Positions 63,557-64,000 of a DNA stretch of 64,000 nucleotides are shown in pieces. A program made the position numbers and the translations under genes. Origin of the DNA: Rhodopseudomonas sp. Its GTDB lineage: Bacteria; Pseudomonadota; Alphaproteobacteria; Rhizobiales; Xanthobacteraceae. Location of the stretch: contig NZ_JACABA010000002.1 in the NCBI RefSeq assembly GCF_013377015.1, positions 62,001-126,000 on the forward strand. The letters are read 5' to 3'. The notes beneath the pieces were generated by a model. That model was given only the letters and a program-made list of their open reading frames with translations, was not told the DNA's origin and ran no database searches. Each line of letters begins with the position of its first letter. Within the stretch, counting starts at the first letter, position 1.

Positions 63557-64000
63557 TCATCGTCCGCCGTCCGGCCCCATCACCAGATCCGGCAGCCAGG
63601 TCGAGATCCCCGGCACGAAGCACAACAGCACCACCGCGGCCATCATCAGCAGCACGAACGGCAGCGTGCCCCAGATCACGTCGCTGAGCGGAATGTCGGG
63701 CGCGACGTTGCGGATCACGAAGATGTTGAGGCCGACTGGCGGATGGATCAGCCCCATTTCCATCACGATGGTCATCACCACGCCGAACCAGATGATGTCG
63801 AAGCCGGCGGCGCGCAGCGGCGGCAGGATGATCGGCGCGGTCATCAGGATGATCGATACCGGCGGCAGGAAGAAGCCGAGGATCACCACCATGACCAGAA
63901 TCGCAGCGAGCAATTCCCAGCGCGGCAGCTGCATCGCCACGATCGCTTCCGCAGCCGACTGCGAGATGTGCAGATAGCTCATCACGTAGGAGTAGAGCAG
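63557..64000 (-). CDS. TRAP transporter large permease (DctM), C-terminal part
   Basis: Partial gene: 147 codons in frame to the window edge, stop at 63557. Multi-helix permease with LGFFLPPVSIILMTAPIILPPLRAAGFD, MEMGLIHPPVGLNIFVIRNVAPDIPL and a C-terminal helix, typical DctM of tripartite dicarboxylate-type transporters. The start and the partner DctP/DctQ genes are outside the window. Convergent with mvaB. Confidence 0.9.
   Translation of the reverse strand: MLYSYVMSYLHISQSAAEAIVAMQLPRWELLAAILVMVVILGFFLPPVSIILMTAPIILPPLRAAGFDIIWFGVVMTIVMEMGLIHPPVGLNIFVIRNVAPDIPLSDVIWGTLPFVLLMMAAVVLLCFVPGISTWLPDLVMGPDGGR

Overview
This is high-GC alphaproteobacterial chromosome. Gene content (SUF operon opened by an IscS-type desulfurase, class I phaC, OpgC, MHYT/PAS/GGDEF proteins, a circularly permuted tmRNA) points to the Bradyrhizobium/Rhodopseudomonas group, with Rhodopseudomonas the best guess. 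That assignment rests on remembered families, not a search.

Layout. 1-3.4 kb: tyrS (partial) divergent from anmK, a GST with three operator-like repeats, and an alpha/beta hydrolase. 3.6-10.7 kb: Fe-S assembly operon (IscS-type desulfurase, sufB, sufC, sufD, sufS, sufT-like, sufA) with a dispersed hairpin repeat between sufB and sufC. 10.8-14 kb: TfoX-like protein, a diguanylate cyclase, a DEAD-box helicase. 14.37-14.65 kb: two-piece permuted tmRNA with terminator. 14.8-25.3 kb: secreted caspase-like protein, parE, DedA, lactonase-like protein, PaiB-like protein, argC, methyltransferase, second GGDEF protein, MAPEG protein. 25.4-34.9 kb: phaC, a lipoprotein, then aminotransferase, hom, glpX, GNAT, HAD dehalogenase and recJ in one direction. 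35-44.2 kb: phosphate permease, patatin, 3-hydroxybutyrate dehydrogenase, acetoacetate decarboxylase, lytic transglycosylase, substrate-binding protein, M23 peptidase.

44.4-48.1 kb holds EF-P and its modification genes epmA and epmB, separated by a toxin-antitoxin pair. The antitoxin is intact. The PIN toxin appears to carry an out-of-frame deletion, and its original stop codon overlaps the epmA start.

49.6-52.4 kb is a small decayed island in a tRNA-Glu(UUC) gene. It is bounded by a 17-bp direct repeat of the tRNA 3' end and contains a truncated integrase with an internal amber codon, a gene with a HEPN-type RNxxxH motif, an island-type hypothetical gene and a 3'-half tRNA fragment from what looks like an older integration. 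This is the most accessory part of the window.

52.7-64 kb: PilZ protein, a 26-residue membrane peptide, glyoxalase I, sirtuin, double cold-shock protein, DUF192 protein, tRNA-Pro(UGG), OpgC, an NDUFS4-like complex I subunit, a leucine-catabolism operon (methylcrotonyl-CoA carboxylase beta and alpha subunits, HMG-CoA lyase) and the end of a TRAP permease.

Functional themes are Fe-S biogenesis, translation rescue and EF-P modification, polyhydroxybutyrate and ketone-body metabolism, and leucine degradation. No CRISPR array, complete phage or complete IS element was seen.
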